This document shows positions 49,186 to 61,816 of a stretch of DNA of 64,000 nt, in pieces. The stretch lies in contig NC_009656.1 of the NCBI RefSeq assembly GCF_000017205.1, positions 5,758,501-5,822,500 on the forward strand. The letters run 5' to 3'. The stretch is from Pseudomonas paraeruginosa PA7 (GTDB taxonomy: Bacteria; Pseudomonadota; Gammaproteobacteria; Pseudomonadales; Pseudomonadaceae). Position numbers and translations under genes: made by a program. The stretch's first letter is position 1, and each line of letters begins with the position of its first letter. The notes beneath the pieces were generated by a model. The model worked only from the letters and a program-made list of their open reading frames with translations. It had not been told where the DNA came from and did not search any database.

Positions 49186-50385
49186 ATGGCCGAAAGCGTC
49201 TTCGCCGAGCGCATCGTGCAGAACCTGCTCGATACCGATTTCTACAAGCTGACCATGATGCAGGCGGTGCTGCACAACTACCCCAACGCCGAAGTGGAGT
49301 GGGAATTCCGCTGCCGCAACGCCGAGGACCTGCGTCCGTACCTGGCGGAGATCCGCTACCAGATCGAGCGCCTCGCCGAGGTCGAGGTGACCGCCGACCA
49401 ACTCGCCTTCCTCGAGCGTATCCCGTTCATGAAGCCGGATTTCATCCGCTTCCTCAGCCTGTTCCGCTTCAACCTGCGCTACGTGCACACCGCCATCGAG
49501 GACGGCCAGCTGGCGATCCGCCTGCGCGGCCCATGGCTGCACGTGATCCTCTTCGAAGTGCCGCTGCTGGCCATCGTCAGCGAGGTGCGCAACCGCTATC
49601 GCTACCGCGAGGTGGTCCTGGAGCAGGTCGGCGAGCAGCTTTATCGCAAGCTCGACTGGCTCTCCGCCCAGGCCAGCAGCGAGGAACTGGCGGAGTTCCA
49701 GCTTGCCGACTTCGGCACCCGCCGGCGCTTCTCCTACCGTACCCAGGAGGAGGTCGTGCATATCCTCAAGCGCGACTTTCCCGGCCGCTTCGTCGGCACC
49801 AGCAACGTGCACCTGGCCCGCGAGTACGATCTCAAGCCGATCGGCACCATGGCCCACGAATGGCTGATGGCCCACCAGCAGCTCGGTCCGCGGCTGGTCG
49901 ACAGCCAGGAAGCCGCGCTGGACTGCTGGGTCCGCGAATACCGCGGGCAGCTCGGCATCGCCCTGACCGACTGCATCACCATGGACGCCTTCCTCGCCGA
50001 CTTCGACCTGTACTTCGCCAAGCTCTTCGACGGCCTGCGCCACGATTCGGGCGACCCGCTGGCCTGGGCGGAGAAGGCCATCGCCCACTACCGCCGGCTG
50101 GGTATCGACCCGCTGAGCAAGACCCTGGTGTTCTCCGACGGGCTGGACCTGCCCAAGGCGTTGCAGCTGTTCCGCGCGCTACGTGGCAAGATCAACGTCA
50201 GCTTCGGCATCGGCACCAACCTGACCTGCGATATTCCCGGGATCGAGCCGATGAACATCGTCCTGAAGATGACGGCCTGCAACGGCCACCCGGTGGCGAA
50301 GATCTCCGACGCCCCGGGCAAGACCCAATGCCGCGACGAGAACTTCGTCGCCTACCTCCGCCACGTCTTCAACGTGCCGGGGTAA
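49186..50385 (+). CDS. pncB: Nicotinate phosphoribosyltransferase
   Basis: A 399-residue enzyme with [20 protein letters not shown] at the N-terminus, the active-site stretch [17 protein letters not shown] with the catalytic histidine nearby, and the C-terminal [11 protein letters not shown] phosphate site. It joins nicotinate to PRPP with ATP. It starts two bases after pncA, sharing a leader AAGGAG. Confidence 0.95.
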
Positions 50386-50413
50386 CCTCTTCGAACCTAA
50401 AGGGAGCACGAAC

Positions 50414-51241
50414 ATGCAACAGATCCAACGCGACATCGCCCAGGCCCTGCAGGTCCAGCCGCCGTTCCGGACGGAGGCCGACGTGCAGGCGCAGATCGCC
50501 CGGCGCATCGCCTTCATCCAGCAGTGCCTGAAGGACTCCGGGCTGAAGACCCTGGTGCTGGGGATCAGCGGCGGCGTCGACTCGCTCACCGCCGGCCTGC
50601 TGGCCCAGCGCGCCGTCGAGCAACTGCGTGAGCAGAGCGGCGACCAGGCCTACCGTTTCATCGCCGTGCGCCTGCCCTACCAGGTGCAGCAGGACGAGGC
50701 CGACGCCCAGGCTTCGCTGGCGACCATCCGCGCCGACGAAGAGCAGACCGTCAACATCGGTCCTTCGGTAAAGGCCCTGGCGGAACAGCTGGAAGCCCTG
50801 GAAGGCCTCGAGCCGGCGAAGAGCGACTTCGTCATCGGCAATATCAAGGCGCGCATCCGCATGGTCGCCCAGTACGCCATCGCCGGCGCCCGTGGCGGCC
50901 TGGTGATCGGCACCGACCATGCCGCCGAGGCGGTCATGGGGTTCTTCACCAAGTTCGGCGACGGCGCCTGCGACCTGGCTCCGCTCAGCGGCCTGGCCAA
51001 GCATCAGGTGCGCGCCCTCGCCCGCGCCCTCGGCGCGCCGGAGAACCTGGTGGAGAAGATCCCCACCGCCGACCTCGAGGACCTGCGCCCCGGCCATCCG
51101 GACGAGGCCTCGCACGGCGTCACCTATGCCGAGATCGACGCTTTCCTGCACGGCCAGCCGCTGCGCGAGGAGGCCGCGCGGGTGATCATCGATACCTACC
51201 ACAAGACCCAGCACAAGCGCGAGCTGCCGAAGGCGCCCTGA
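50414..51241 (+). CDS. nadE: NH3-dependent NAD+ synthetase NadE
   Basis: A 275-residue NAD synthetase of the ammonia-dependent type. The P-loop is GISGGVDS (50-57), and the [16 protein letters not shown] loop and [16 protein letters not shown] match E. coli NadE. It lacks a glutaminase domain. It completes the salvage route from nicotinamide encoded by this operon, with NadD2 supplying the deamido-NAD. The ATG follows AAAGGGAG, 28 bases after pncB. Confidence 0.96.
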
Positions 51242-51375
51242 ACCTCTCGGCCCGCGCGGCAACGCCCGTCGTCGACGGGCCTTGTCGCGGGCGGGAATGC
51301 GCCTGTCGCAAACAGGTCTTCAAGTCCTCGCGACGGCGCGCTAGAAGGAGACTGTAATCCCCGCGAAGGCCCGCC

Positions 51376-52299
51376 ATGCGCCCCAGAATTCCTGCCCTGC
51401 TCCTCGGCCTCGTGCTGGCCGGCCAGGCCCACGGACACACCTCCCCGTTGCTCGACCCGGTGCGGCAGATCCACGCCTTCGGCGACAGCTATTCGGATAA
51501 CGGCGAAAGCCAGCGGCTGACTCGCGAGATGCTCGCCAAGGGCGTCGCCGGCGCCCAGGCGTTACCCGGCGAAGTCTACTGGCAGGGCCGCTGGAGCAAC
51601 GGCCCGACCGCCGTCGAGGTGCTCGCCCGCCAGCTCGGCGCGCAGTTGGCCGACCATGCGGTGGGCGGCGCCAAGAGCGGAGCGGACAACTACTACGGCT
51701 GGATGAGCGCCTACCGCCATACCGGCCTCGCCGGCCAGGTCGACGCCTACCTCGCCACCCTGGAGGGCAAGCCGGCCGACGGCCAGGCGCTGCATTTCAT
51801 CTTCATTTCCGCCAACGACTTCTTCGAGCACGAGGATTTCGCCGGCGAGCAGCCCCTGGAACAACTGGCCGGCAGCAGCGTGGCGAACATCCGCGCCGCC
51901 GTGCAGCGCCTTGGCGACGCCGGCGCACGGCGCTTCCTGGTGGTCAGTTCGACAGACCTGAGCGTGGTTCCGGCGGTGGTCGCCGGCAACCGGGTGGAAC
52001 GGGCGCAGCGCTACCTGCAGGCGGTCAACGCCAGTCTGCCGATCCAGCTCGCCGCCCTGCGCAAGACCCGCGGCCTGGAGCTGAGCTGGTTCGACCACCA
52101 GACCTTCAGCAGCCACCTGCGGCGCAACGCGGCGCGCTACGGCCTGGTGGAGCTGGACGCGCCCTGCCAGCCGACCCTGCCACGGGTCCGCCCGGCCTGC
52201 GCCAATCCCGACCAGTACTACTTCTGGGACGAATGGCACCCGACACGGCGCGTACACCAACTGGCCGGCGAGGCGATGGCGGCGCGCTACGCCCGCTGA
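51376..52299 (+). CDS. choE: Periplasmic choline esterase ChoE (GDSL/SGNH hydrolase)
   Basis: A 307-residue SGNH hydrolase with a signal peptide (MRPRIPALLLGLVLAGQAHG). The catalytic serine is S38 in FGDSYSDN, and D285 and H288 lie in WDEWHPT, exactly the triad described for ChoE. It hydrolyses acetylcholine, propionylcholine and similar esters, releasing choline as an osmoprotectant and carbon source. It stands alone, followed by a terminator shared with azu. Confidence 0.94.
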   Translation: MRPRIPALLLGLVLAGQAHGHTSPLLDPVRQIHAFGDSYSDNGESQRLTREMLAKGVAGAQALPGEVYWQGRWSNGPTAVEVLARQLGAQLADHAVGGAKSGADNYYGWMSAYRHTGLAGQVDAYLATLEGKPADGQALHFIFISANDFFEHEDFAGEQPLEQLAGSSVANIRAAVQRLGDAGARRFLVVSSTDLSVVPAVVAGNRVERAQRYLQAVNASLPIQLAALRKTRGLELSWFDHQTFSSHLRRNAARYGLVELDAPCQPTLPRVRPACANPDQYYFWDEWHPTRRVHQLAGEAMAARYAR

Positions 52300-52318
52300 G
52301 CCTGGCGCGAGGCCCATG

Positions 52319-52346
52319 AAAAAGCCCGGCAGCGGCCGGGCTTTTT
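52319..52346. terminator. Bidirectional Rho-independent terminator between choE and azu
   Basis: A stem AAAAAGCCCGGC/GCCGGGCTTTTT with loop AGCG, 20 bases past each stop. The A-run on one side and T-run on the other let it work on both strands. Confidence 0.92.
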
Positions 52347-52366
52347 CGTGCGGCGATCGCGCGCGA

Positions 52367-52813
52367 TCACTTCAGGGTCAGGGTGCCCTTCATCAGCGCG
52401 GAGTGGCCCGGGAAGGTGCAGAAGAACATGTACTGTTCGCCTTCCTTCAGCTTGGAGACGTCGAAGGTCACGGAGTCTTTCTCGCCCGAGCCGATCAGCT
52501 TGGTGTGGGCGATGATGCGGCCGTCGTCGGGCTTCAGGTAGTCCTTGTCCAGGCCGGAGGCCATGCCGTCGGTGACCACGCCCTGCATGTCGGCGGCGGT
52601 GCTCAGTACCCAGTTGTGGCCCATGACGTTCTTCGGCAGGTTGCCGGGGTGGGACAGGTTGACGGTGAACTGCTTGCAGCTCTTGTCGATGGTGATCGCG
52701 TTGGTGTTGAACTGCATCTGGTCGTTACCCTGGATGTCCACCGAGCACTCGGCAGCCAGCAGCGGCGCACTGAGCAGGGACAGCAGGGATACCGCAGCGA
52801 GTTTACGTAGCAT
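52367..52813 (-). CDS. azu: Azurin
   Basis: A 148-residue precursor with a 20-residue signal peptide; mature azurin starts [11 protein letters not shown]. Copper ligands H46, C112, H117 and M121, the carbonyl of G45, and the disulfide C3-C26 are all present. Compared with the classical P. aeruginosa sequence as I remember it, there are three changes in the mature protein: V22I, S78G and V80I. It is a periplasmic electron carrier tied to denitrification and oxidative stress. The ATG at 52813 is the known start. Confidence 0.97.
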   Translation of the reverse strand: MLRKLAAVSLLSLLSAPLLAAECSVDIQGNDQMQFNTNAITIDKSCKQFTVNLSHPGNLPKNVMGHNWVLSTAADMQGVVTDGMASGLDKDYLKPDDGRIIAHTKLIGSGEKDSVTFDVSKLKEGEQYMFFCTFPGHSALMKGTLTLK

Positions 52814-52885
52814 GGAGCAGCCTCCTAGGCAGGTTGGGCGATGAATCCTGAAAGAGCAGACTGCCCGATCGGGCGCCGAGTTCCA

Positions 52886-52899
52886 CTGATTCAGGTCAA
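52886..52899 (-). promoter_or_regulatory. ANR/FNR box of azu
   Basis: On the minus strand TTGACCTGAATCAG matches TTGAT-N4-ATCAA with two mismatches, 73 bases before the azu ATG. ANR control of azurin is established in P. aeruginosa. Confidence 0.75.
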
Positions 52900-52970
52900 A
52901 CCCGAACCGGACGTGGCGGGGCATCGAGCGGGATCTGCCCGGCGTTTACTACGGGGAACCCCAGTTTTAG

Positions 52971-53675
<705 letters not shown>

Positions 53676-53687
53676 TCCACTCCCCGC

Positions 53688-54383
53688 TCAGGACGGCGGC
53701 AGCAGGCTCAGCGGGTCGAGCGGCCGGCCGTTCTGGCGGATCTCGAAGTACAACTGCACCCGGTCGGCATCCGAGGAGCCGGCCTCGGCGATCTTCTGGC
53801 CCTTGCTGACCATCTGTCCCTCCTTCACCAGCAAGCGGCTGTTGTGCGCGTAGGTGCTGGTGTACGAGGTACCGTGCTGGATGATCACCAGGTTGCCGTA
53901 GCCGCGCATGTTGTTCACCGCGAACACCACCTTGCCGGCCAGCGAGGCCTGCACCGGCTGGCCCAGGGTGCCGGCGATGCGGATGCCCTTGTTGAGCTTG
54001 TCGGAACTGGAGAAGCGGCGGATCACCGGCCCCTTCATCGGCCACTGCCAGCCGCGCAGGGTCACCGACGGCGGCGGAGGCGGCGGCTTGCGCGCACGGG
54101 CGCTCGACGAGGAGCGGCGGCTGGCGACGTAGGTCGACTTGCGCCCGTCGAAGCGCACCACCTGGCCGACCTTCACCGCGTAGGGCGGGCGGATGCCGTT
54201 GGCGCGCGCCAGGTCCTTGTAGTTCCAGCCATGGCGGGTGGCGATCGAGTAGAGGGTATCGCCGCGCTTGACGCGGTATTCGCCGCGCACGACCTTCGGC
54301 ACCGACGCTCCCGGAGCGGAAGCCTTGGAGCTGCACGCGGATACCGCCAGCAGGACGGCGATCAAGAGCAATCTGAAAAACAC
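53688..54383 (-). CDS. LysM/LytM (NlpD-like) lipoprotein with degenerate active site
   Basis: A 231-residue lipoprotein: lipobox VSAC with C17, one LysM (about 36-78) for peptidoglycan binding, a proline-rich linker (100-105) and a LytM/M23 domain (about 115-231). Zinc ligands are mostly lost: the first His is N131, the Asp is R135, HLH is QLY (210-212); only H180 remains. This resembles NlpD and implies an amidase activator rather than a peptidase. A GTG at 54383 with AGGA upstream starts it. Confidence 0.9.
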   Translation of the reverse strand: MFFRLLLIAVLLAVSACSSKASAPGASVPKVVRGEYRVKRGDTLYSIATRHGWNYKDLARANGIRPPYAVKVGQVVRFDGRKSTYVASRRSSSSARARKPPPPPPSVTLRGWQWPMKGPVIRRFSSSDKLNKGIRIAGTLGQPVQASLAGKVVFAVNNMRGYGNLVIIQHGTSYTSTYAHNSRLLVKEGQMVSKGQKIAEAGSSDADRVQLYFEIRQNGRPLDPLSLLPPS

Positions 54384-54525
54384 ACGGAATCCTTTTTCCG
54401 ATGGAACCCGGCCGGCGGCGGCGACGGTTGCAGGCCCGCACTATACCCGTTCGCCGGCCAGCCCGTTGGACCCGTCGCCGTCCCGTTCGCTCCCGCCCGA
54501 CCTCGCCCGGCGGCGGCCACCAAAC

Positions 54526-54554
54526 GAAGACGCCCCGCGAAGCGGGGCGTCTTC
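54526..54554 (-). terminator. Terminator after the MscS-type gene
   Basis: A perfect 13-base stem GAAGACGCCCCGC/GCGGGGCGTCTTC with loop GAA, 24 bases past the stop. On the minus strand it is followed by GTTTGG. Confidence 0.8.
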
Positions 54555-54577
54555 TCGACTCGATCCGCGACCGCGCG

Positions 54578-55429
54578 TCAGGCCCCGCCAGCCTGCTGCA
54601 CGATCACCGTCTGCGCCGGCATCGGCGCCGGGAAGTCCGCGCCAAGGGCGTCCTTGATCACCTTGTTGGTGTCGAAGTAGACCTGCCAGTAATGGTCGTT
54701 GTGGCAGTACGGACGCACCGCCAGCACCGGTCCGACCAGGTTGAACTCGAGGATCTCCACGTCCACCGGCGGCTCGCCGAGCACGTTGGGAATCGCCGCG
54801 ACACGCTGCCTGAGCAGGGCGATGGCCGCCTGGTAGTCGGCGGCGCCGGAGAGCTGCGCCTTCAGTTCGACCCGGCGGAACGGGTTGTGGGTGAAGTTCT
54901 GGATGTTGTCGCTGAAGATCTTGTTGTTGCCGACCATGGTCAGCACGTTGTCCGGGGTGTTGATCGCGGTGGTGAACAGGCCGATCTCCTTGACCGTGCC
55001 GGTCACCCCGCCGGCGGTGATGAAATCGCCGACCTTGAACGGCCGCAGGACGATGATGAAGCCGCCGGCCGCCAGGTTCGCCAGCAATCCCGACCAGGCC
55101 ATGCCGATGGCCAGGCCGACCGCCGCGATCAACGCCGCCAGGCTGGTGGTCTGGATGCCGAAGAAACCGAGGATGCCCACCACCAGGAGGATGTTCAGGG
55201 TCACCGTGATGAACGAGCCGACGTAGCGCAGCACGGTCGGGTCGACCTTCTGTCGCTCCAGGGACTTCTGCACCATGCCGACGGCGAAGCCGATCAGCCA
55301 GCGGCCGATCACCCAGAAGGCGATGGCCGCGAGAATCTTGATGCCGAAGGCGAAGGCGTACTGGGACACCGTCGCCCAGAGCGCGTTGATCTTCTCGGTA
55401 CCTACGTTGACGATCGTCGTGTCATCCAT
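54578..55429 (-). CDS. Small-conductance mechanosensitive channel, MscS family
   Basis: A 283-residue MscS-type channel with three membrane helices (about 22-42, 62-82 and 87-107). The pore helix is rich in Gly/Ala (AVGLAIGMAWSGLLANLAAG), followed by the beta domain (FKVGDFITAGGVTGTVKEIG) and the alpha-beta C-terminus. It would open on hypo-osmotic shock. The ATG at 55429 gives E. coli-MscS-like length; the open frame upstream is Gly/Ser/Pro-rich and not conserved. Confidence 0.93.
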   Translation of the reverse strand: MDDTTIVNVGTEKINALWATVSQYAFAFGIKILAAIAFWVIGRWLIGFAVGMVQKSLERQKVDPTVLRYVGSFITVTLNILLVVGILGFFGIQTTSLAALIAAVGLAIGMAWSGLLANLAAGGFIIVLRPFKVGDFITAGGVTGTVKEIGLFTTAINTPDNVLTMVGNNKIFSDNIQNFTHNPFRRVELKAQLSGAADYQAAIALLRQRVAAIPNVLGEPPVDVEILEFNLVGPVLAVRPYCHNDHYWQVYFDTNKVIKDALGADFPAPMPAQTVIVQQAGGA

Positions 55430-55678
55430 ATCGCTCACCCTGCGCAAGGAAGGAGTCTGGCTCCGTACGAGAACCGCCCCTGACCCGGAACCGCCTGTTC
55501 CGGCCCCTGGCCCGACAACGTCCGTAGCGGATCCTGGAAAAGCTAGCACGCCGCCGCGAATTTGCCGGAGCACCGCTTCGTTGTCCCCAAACGGCGTGGG
55601 CGAGGCTGTGGACAAGCTGGGAGAAAAACGCCGCGGCCCCCGATTGGCTGGGCCTGGCGAGGACTGCTCGGTTCTTGA

Positions 55679-56614
55679 TCAGCGGCCGCCTTCCGCCACC
55701 GGCAACACGGTCACCCGCACCTCCGGATCGTGGCTGCCGCCGCCGAGGATCACCCCGCGCAAGGGCGACACATCGGAGAAGTCGCGGCCCCAGGCCAGGG
55801 TGATGTGCTCCCGGTCGGGGAGGATGTTGTTGGTCGGGTCGAAGTCCACCCAGCCGTTGCGCGGGCAGTACAGCGAAACCCAGGCGTGCGAGGCATCGGC
55901 GCCGATCAGGCGCGGCTGCCCGGGCGGCGGCCGGGTCAGCAGGTAGCCGCTGACGTAGCGCGCCGCCAGGCCACGCGAACGCAGGCAGGCGAGCATCAGG
56001 TGGGCGAAGTCCTGGCAGACTCCGCGGCGGCGCTCCAGCACCTCGCTCAAGGGCGTCGCCACCTGGGTCGCCTGGGCGTCGAAGGCGAACTCGCGGAAGA
56101 TCTTCTCCATCAGCGCCGCCGTCGCCACCAGCAGCGGCCGGCCAGGCGGGAAGCAGGCGGCGGCGAACTCGGCGAACGGCCCCTGGCGGCGGACATAGGG
56201 CGAATCGACCCGGTAACGGCAGGCATCCAGTTCGGCGGCATCCAGCGGCCGCCCGGAAAATGCCAGTCCGGCGGCGACCGCGTCCCAGGCCGGCGACGCC
56301 GCCAGTTGCGCCGGCGCGTGGGCGAACACCTCGACCTGCAGGCGCGCGCTGACCCGCAACTCCTCGTGCGGCCGCTCGAAGGCCAGCCGGCTCAGCGGAT
56401 TGCCGAACGCATCCTCGCCATCCTCGCGCCGGCTCGGCCCCGGCTCGACCAGCAAGGCGCGCTCATGGCAGCGCTGCCAGGCGCAGTCGCGCGGCCACAG
56501 GTGCGCCAGTTGCCACGACAGCGACACCGGCGCCGCGTAGCGGTAGTGGGTGTCGTGCAGCACCTGGTAGCGGGCGCCACGGAACGGAACGGAGCGAAGG
56601 GCGGGAGCGGACAT
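55679..56614 (-). CDS. Transglutaminase-like cysteine protease/peptide-transfer protein
   Basis: A 311-residue protein with an N-terminal bacterial transglutaminase-associated domain (YQVLHDTHYRYAAPVSLSWQ) and a transglutaminase core. The triad is C200 (RRGVCQDFAH), H243 (DASHAWVSLY) and D258 (DFDPTN). Its ATG overlaps the stop of the ATP-grasp/alpha-E gene by one base, so the two are translationally coupled. Comparative work has linked this trio of domains to peptide or amide bond formation; a product is not known to me. Confidence 0.92.
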   Translation of the reverse strand: MSAPALRSVPFRGARYQVLHDTHYRYAAPVSLSWQLAHLWPRDCAWQRCHERALLVEPGPSRREDGEDAFGNPLSRLAFERPHEELRVSARLQVEVFAHAPAQLAASPAWDAVAAGLAFSGRPLDAAELDACRYRVDSPYVRRQGPFAEFAAACFPPGRPLLVATAALMEKIFREFAFDAQATQVATPLSEVLERRRGVCQDFAHLMLACLRSRGLAARYVSGYLLTRPPPGQPRLIGADASHAWVSLYCPRNGWVDFDPTNNILPDREHITLAWGRDFSDVSPLRGVILGGGSHDPEVRVTVLPVAEGGR

Positions 56615-59112
56615 CAGGTGGATACCGTTCTCTGGCTGACGTCGTCGACATGGGCGAAATGGCGCAAGCCTAGCCGATCCGAGACCTGCCCGGCGCTGCC
56701 GGCGATCTCGCGCAGCAGCCGCGCCAGCCCGGCGAGCACCTCGTCGAGCCCGGCCGCGCCGAACAGCGGGCTTTCCAGGGTCGCCAGGTCGAAGCCGCGC
56801 AGGCGTTCGCCGAGGGCCTTCAGTTCGCGCTCGCGCGGCGCGCCGAACTCCTGGTGCAGGTGTTCCAGGGAGCGCTCCAGGGCCTGTAGCTGGAAGCGCA
56901 GCGAGTGCGGGTTCTGCTCGTGCAGCAGGAGCAGGTCGAGCACCGGGATCAATTGTGGCGAGGCCAGGTAGCGCGAGCGGTAGGTGATGCCGCTGTTGCC
57001 CAGTTCCAGCAATCCGTCCAGCGCGCCCGGGTCCCAGGCGGTGCCGGCGTCGAGGAAGGCGGCGATGCTCTCGGCGAAGAAGCGCACGCGTTCGATGCGC
57101 CGGCCGATCATCAGGAAACGCCAGCCATCATCGCGGGTCATGTCGTCGAGGGCGAAGCCGGACAGCGCGGCCAGGGACATCAGCAGCCGGTCGAGGAAAT
57201 CCAGCGCCTCGCCGAGATCGGTGCGCGCCGGGTCGAGCGCCAGAGCATCGCGCTGCAGCGCCAGCAGCGCCAGCCAGTTCTCCCCCGACAGGCGCCCGCG
57301 CACCTGCGCCGCCGCCCCGTGCAGGCGGCGCAGGTTGGCGCACAGGCTGGCCGCCCAGTGCTCGTCGAGCAATGCCCGCAGCAGGCGCCGTTCCAGCGCC
57401 GCGGGCGCATCGGGCAGCAGACCGATGTCGGCGGCCAGGGCCAGGGCGCTGCGCAGCGCCTCGTCGTCGCCGTCGGCATCCACGTAGCGCGACAGCACCA
57501 CCCGCAGTAGCCGTGCGTGGTCGTCGCAGCGCTCGGCATAGCGACCGAACCAGAACAGGTTTTCCACTACCCGCGACGGCAGGTACGGGTCTTCGCGTAC
57601 CAGGTCGCGCACACCGAGCGAACGTGGCCGCAAGGGCTCGCCACCGACCGGGCGCTCGGCGAGCACCCAGGTGTCCTTGCTGGCGCCGCCGCGCTGCATC
57701 GACACCACTTCGGCATCCGCCGCGGAAGCCACCCGGGTCAGCCCGCCGGGCATCACCCAGTAGCGCCCGTCGCTGGCGGCGACGGCGAACACGCGCATAC
57801 CGATCGCCCGCGCCTGCAGAGCGCCGTCGGCGCCGTCGTCGCGCCACACCGGCGCCAGGGACAGCTGCGCCAGGCGCTGCGCCACGTAGGCCTGCGGCTG
57901 CTCGCGCAGGCGCTCGTCGAGCGCGGCCAGGCCGGCGGCATCGAGGGCGTGGCCGAACAGCGGCTCGAACCGCTGGCCGGGAAAGGCCGGCTTGATCACC
58001 AGCCCAGGCAGTTCCGCGCTTATCGCGTCCAGCGCCTGCGGCTCGCCGCACCAGCGGGTAGCGACCGACGGCAGCGCCAACTCCTCGCCGAGCAAGCGGC
58101 GGCTCGCCGCCGGCAGGAAACCGAGCAGGCCGGGCGATTCCAGCACCCCGCTGCCCAGCGCATTGGCCATCAGCACCCGTCCCTGGCGCACCGCCTCGAG
58201 CAGGCCTGGAATACCCAGGGCGGAATCGTTGCGCAGCTCCAGCGGATCGCAGAAGTCGTCGTCGAGGCGGCGCAGTACCGCGTGCACGCGCTTGAGGCCA
58301 CCGAGGGTCTTCAGGTAGAGGGTGGCGTCGCGCACCGTCAGGTCGTGCCCCTCGACCAGCGGGAACCCGAGCTGGCGCGCCAGGTACAGGTGTTCGAAAT
58401 AGGTTTCGTTGAAGCGCCCAGGGGTCAGCAGCACCACCAGCGGCGTCTCGCCGTCGCTGGCGGCCTGGCTGGCGAGGGTTTCCTGCAGGGTGCGGAAGTA
58501 CCCGGCCAGGTACTGCACGCGCAGGTCGCGGTACAGTTCCGGCAGGGCCCGCGAGACGATCTGCCGGTTCTCCAGCGCATAGCCGGCGCCGGACGGCGCC
58601 TGGGTACGGTCGGCGAGCACCTGCCAGCGGCCATCGGCATCGCGCACCAGATCGACGGCATAGCTGTGCAGGAAGATCCCGCCGGGCGGCTGGATGCCTA
58701 CTGCCGGCCAGAGGAAGTTCGGATGGCCGTAGACCAGCTCGCTGGGCAGCAGCCCCTCGGCGAGCAGGCGCTGCTCGCCGTACAGGTCGGCCAGCAACGC
58801 GTTGAGCAGCCGTGCCCGTTGCGCCACGCCGGCGGCGAGCGGCTGCCACTCGGCGGCCGACAGCAGGTTCGGCAGCAGGTCTAGCTCCCAGGGCCGGTCG
58901 GTGCCCTTGGGATCGGCGTAGACGTTATAGGTGACCCCGTTTTCCTGGATCTGCCGCTCGACCAGCGCCTGGCGCTGGCGCAACTGCGCCGGGCCGCTGC
59001 GCTCCAGTTGGCGGAACAGGCGCTGCCAGTGTGGACGCACGCCGCCCTGGCGATCGAGCAGTTCGTGGTAGGCCGTGTCGCGTGACGGAGGGTGGGCGGG
59101 CAGCTCGGGCAT
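56614..59112 (-). CDS. Circularly permuted ATP-grasp and alpha-E domain fusion protein
   Basis: An 832-residue protein. Residues about 60-500 form the circularly permuted ATP-grasp domain (YNVYADPKGTDRPWELDLLP, then ADRTQAPSGAGYALENR). From about 514 (LPSRVVENLFWFGRYAERCD) the all-helical alpha-E domain follows. In many bacteria these are two separate genes next to a transglutaminase gene; here they are fused. ATP-grasp enzymes make amide bonds from acyl-phosphates, so a peptide-like ligation is likely, with an unknown substrate. Confidence 0.92.
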   Translation of the reverse strand: MPELPAHPPSRDTAYHELLDRQGGVRPHWQRLFRQLERSGPAQLRQRQALVERQIQENGVTYNVYADPKGTDRPWELDLLPNLLSAAEWQPLAAGVAQRARLLNALLADLYGEQRLLAEGLLPSELVYGHPNFLWPAVGIQPPGGIFLHSYAVDLVRDADGRWQVLADRTQAPSGAGYALENRQIVSRALPELYRDLRVQYLAGYFRTLQETLASQAASDGETPLVVLLTPGRFNETYFEHLYLARQLGFPLVEGHDLTVRDATLYLKTLGGLKRVHAVLRRLDDDFCDPLELRNDSALGIPGLLEAVRQGRVLMANALGSGVLESPGLLGFLPAASRRLLGEELALPSVATRWCGEPQALDAISAELPGLVIKPAFPGQRFEPLFGHALDAAGLAALDERLREQPQAYVAQRLAQLSLAPVWRDDGADGALQARAIGMRVFAVAASDGRYWVMPGGLTRVASAADAEVVSMQRGGASKDTWVLAERPVGGEPLRPRSLGVRDLVREDPYLPSRVVENLFWFGRYAERCDDHARLLRVVLSRYVDADGDDEALRSALALAADIGLLPDAPAALERRLLRALLDEHWAASLCANLRRLHGAAAQVRGRLSGENWLALLALQRDALALDPARTDLGEALDFLDRLLMSLAALSGFALDDMTRDDGWRFLMIGRRIERVRFFAESIAAFLDAGTAWDPGALDGLLELGNSGITYRSRYLASPQLIPVLDLLLLHEQNPHSLRFQLQALERSLEHLHQEFGAPRERELKALGERLRGFDLATLESPLFGAAGLDEVLAGLARLLREIAGSAGQVSDRLGLRHFAHVDDVSQRTVST

Positions 59113-59364
59113 CGCGGGCTCGCGGGGCTGGGTTTGCGGTCACTGTAGCGGACTCGGCGGCACGCCGCCGGAGCAAAGCGACGAGGCGTCGCCAGGGGCG
59201 GTAGCACAGCCTCCGCAAAGGACCGGGGCAGTTCCCGTGGCGCAAGACTTGTGCCAGAGCCAGCGGCCGCGCCCGGCACGCGCTCCGGCCCCGGTTGCGC
59301 ACCGGCAGGGTGCGCTCATGCGGGTCGCGCGCCCCTCTACGGGGCGCCCCGCCGCCACGCCGAA

Positions 59365-61608
<2,244 letters not shown>

Positions 61609-61816
61609 CACGGGCACCGGGTATCTCTAGGAATGGGGAGCGCAAAAACGCGGGCGCGGAATATAGCACAAAAAATGAGCAATTCCGACGTTTTCACTAG
61701 GTATTGCCTGTCGTCGGGCGGCTCGTGGAAATGCCATCATTTAGCCATCTAACTTCTATACTGCGATCACTGTCATCTCACCCGGCCTCGACGACAGGCC
61801 CCCCGGGAGAGTCATC

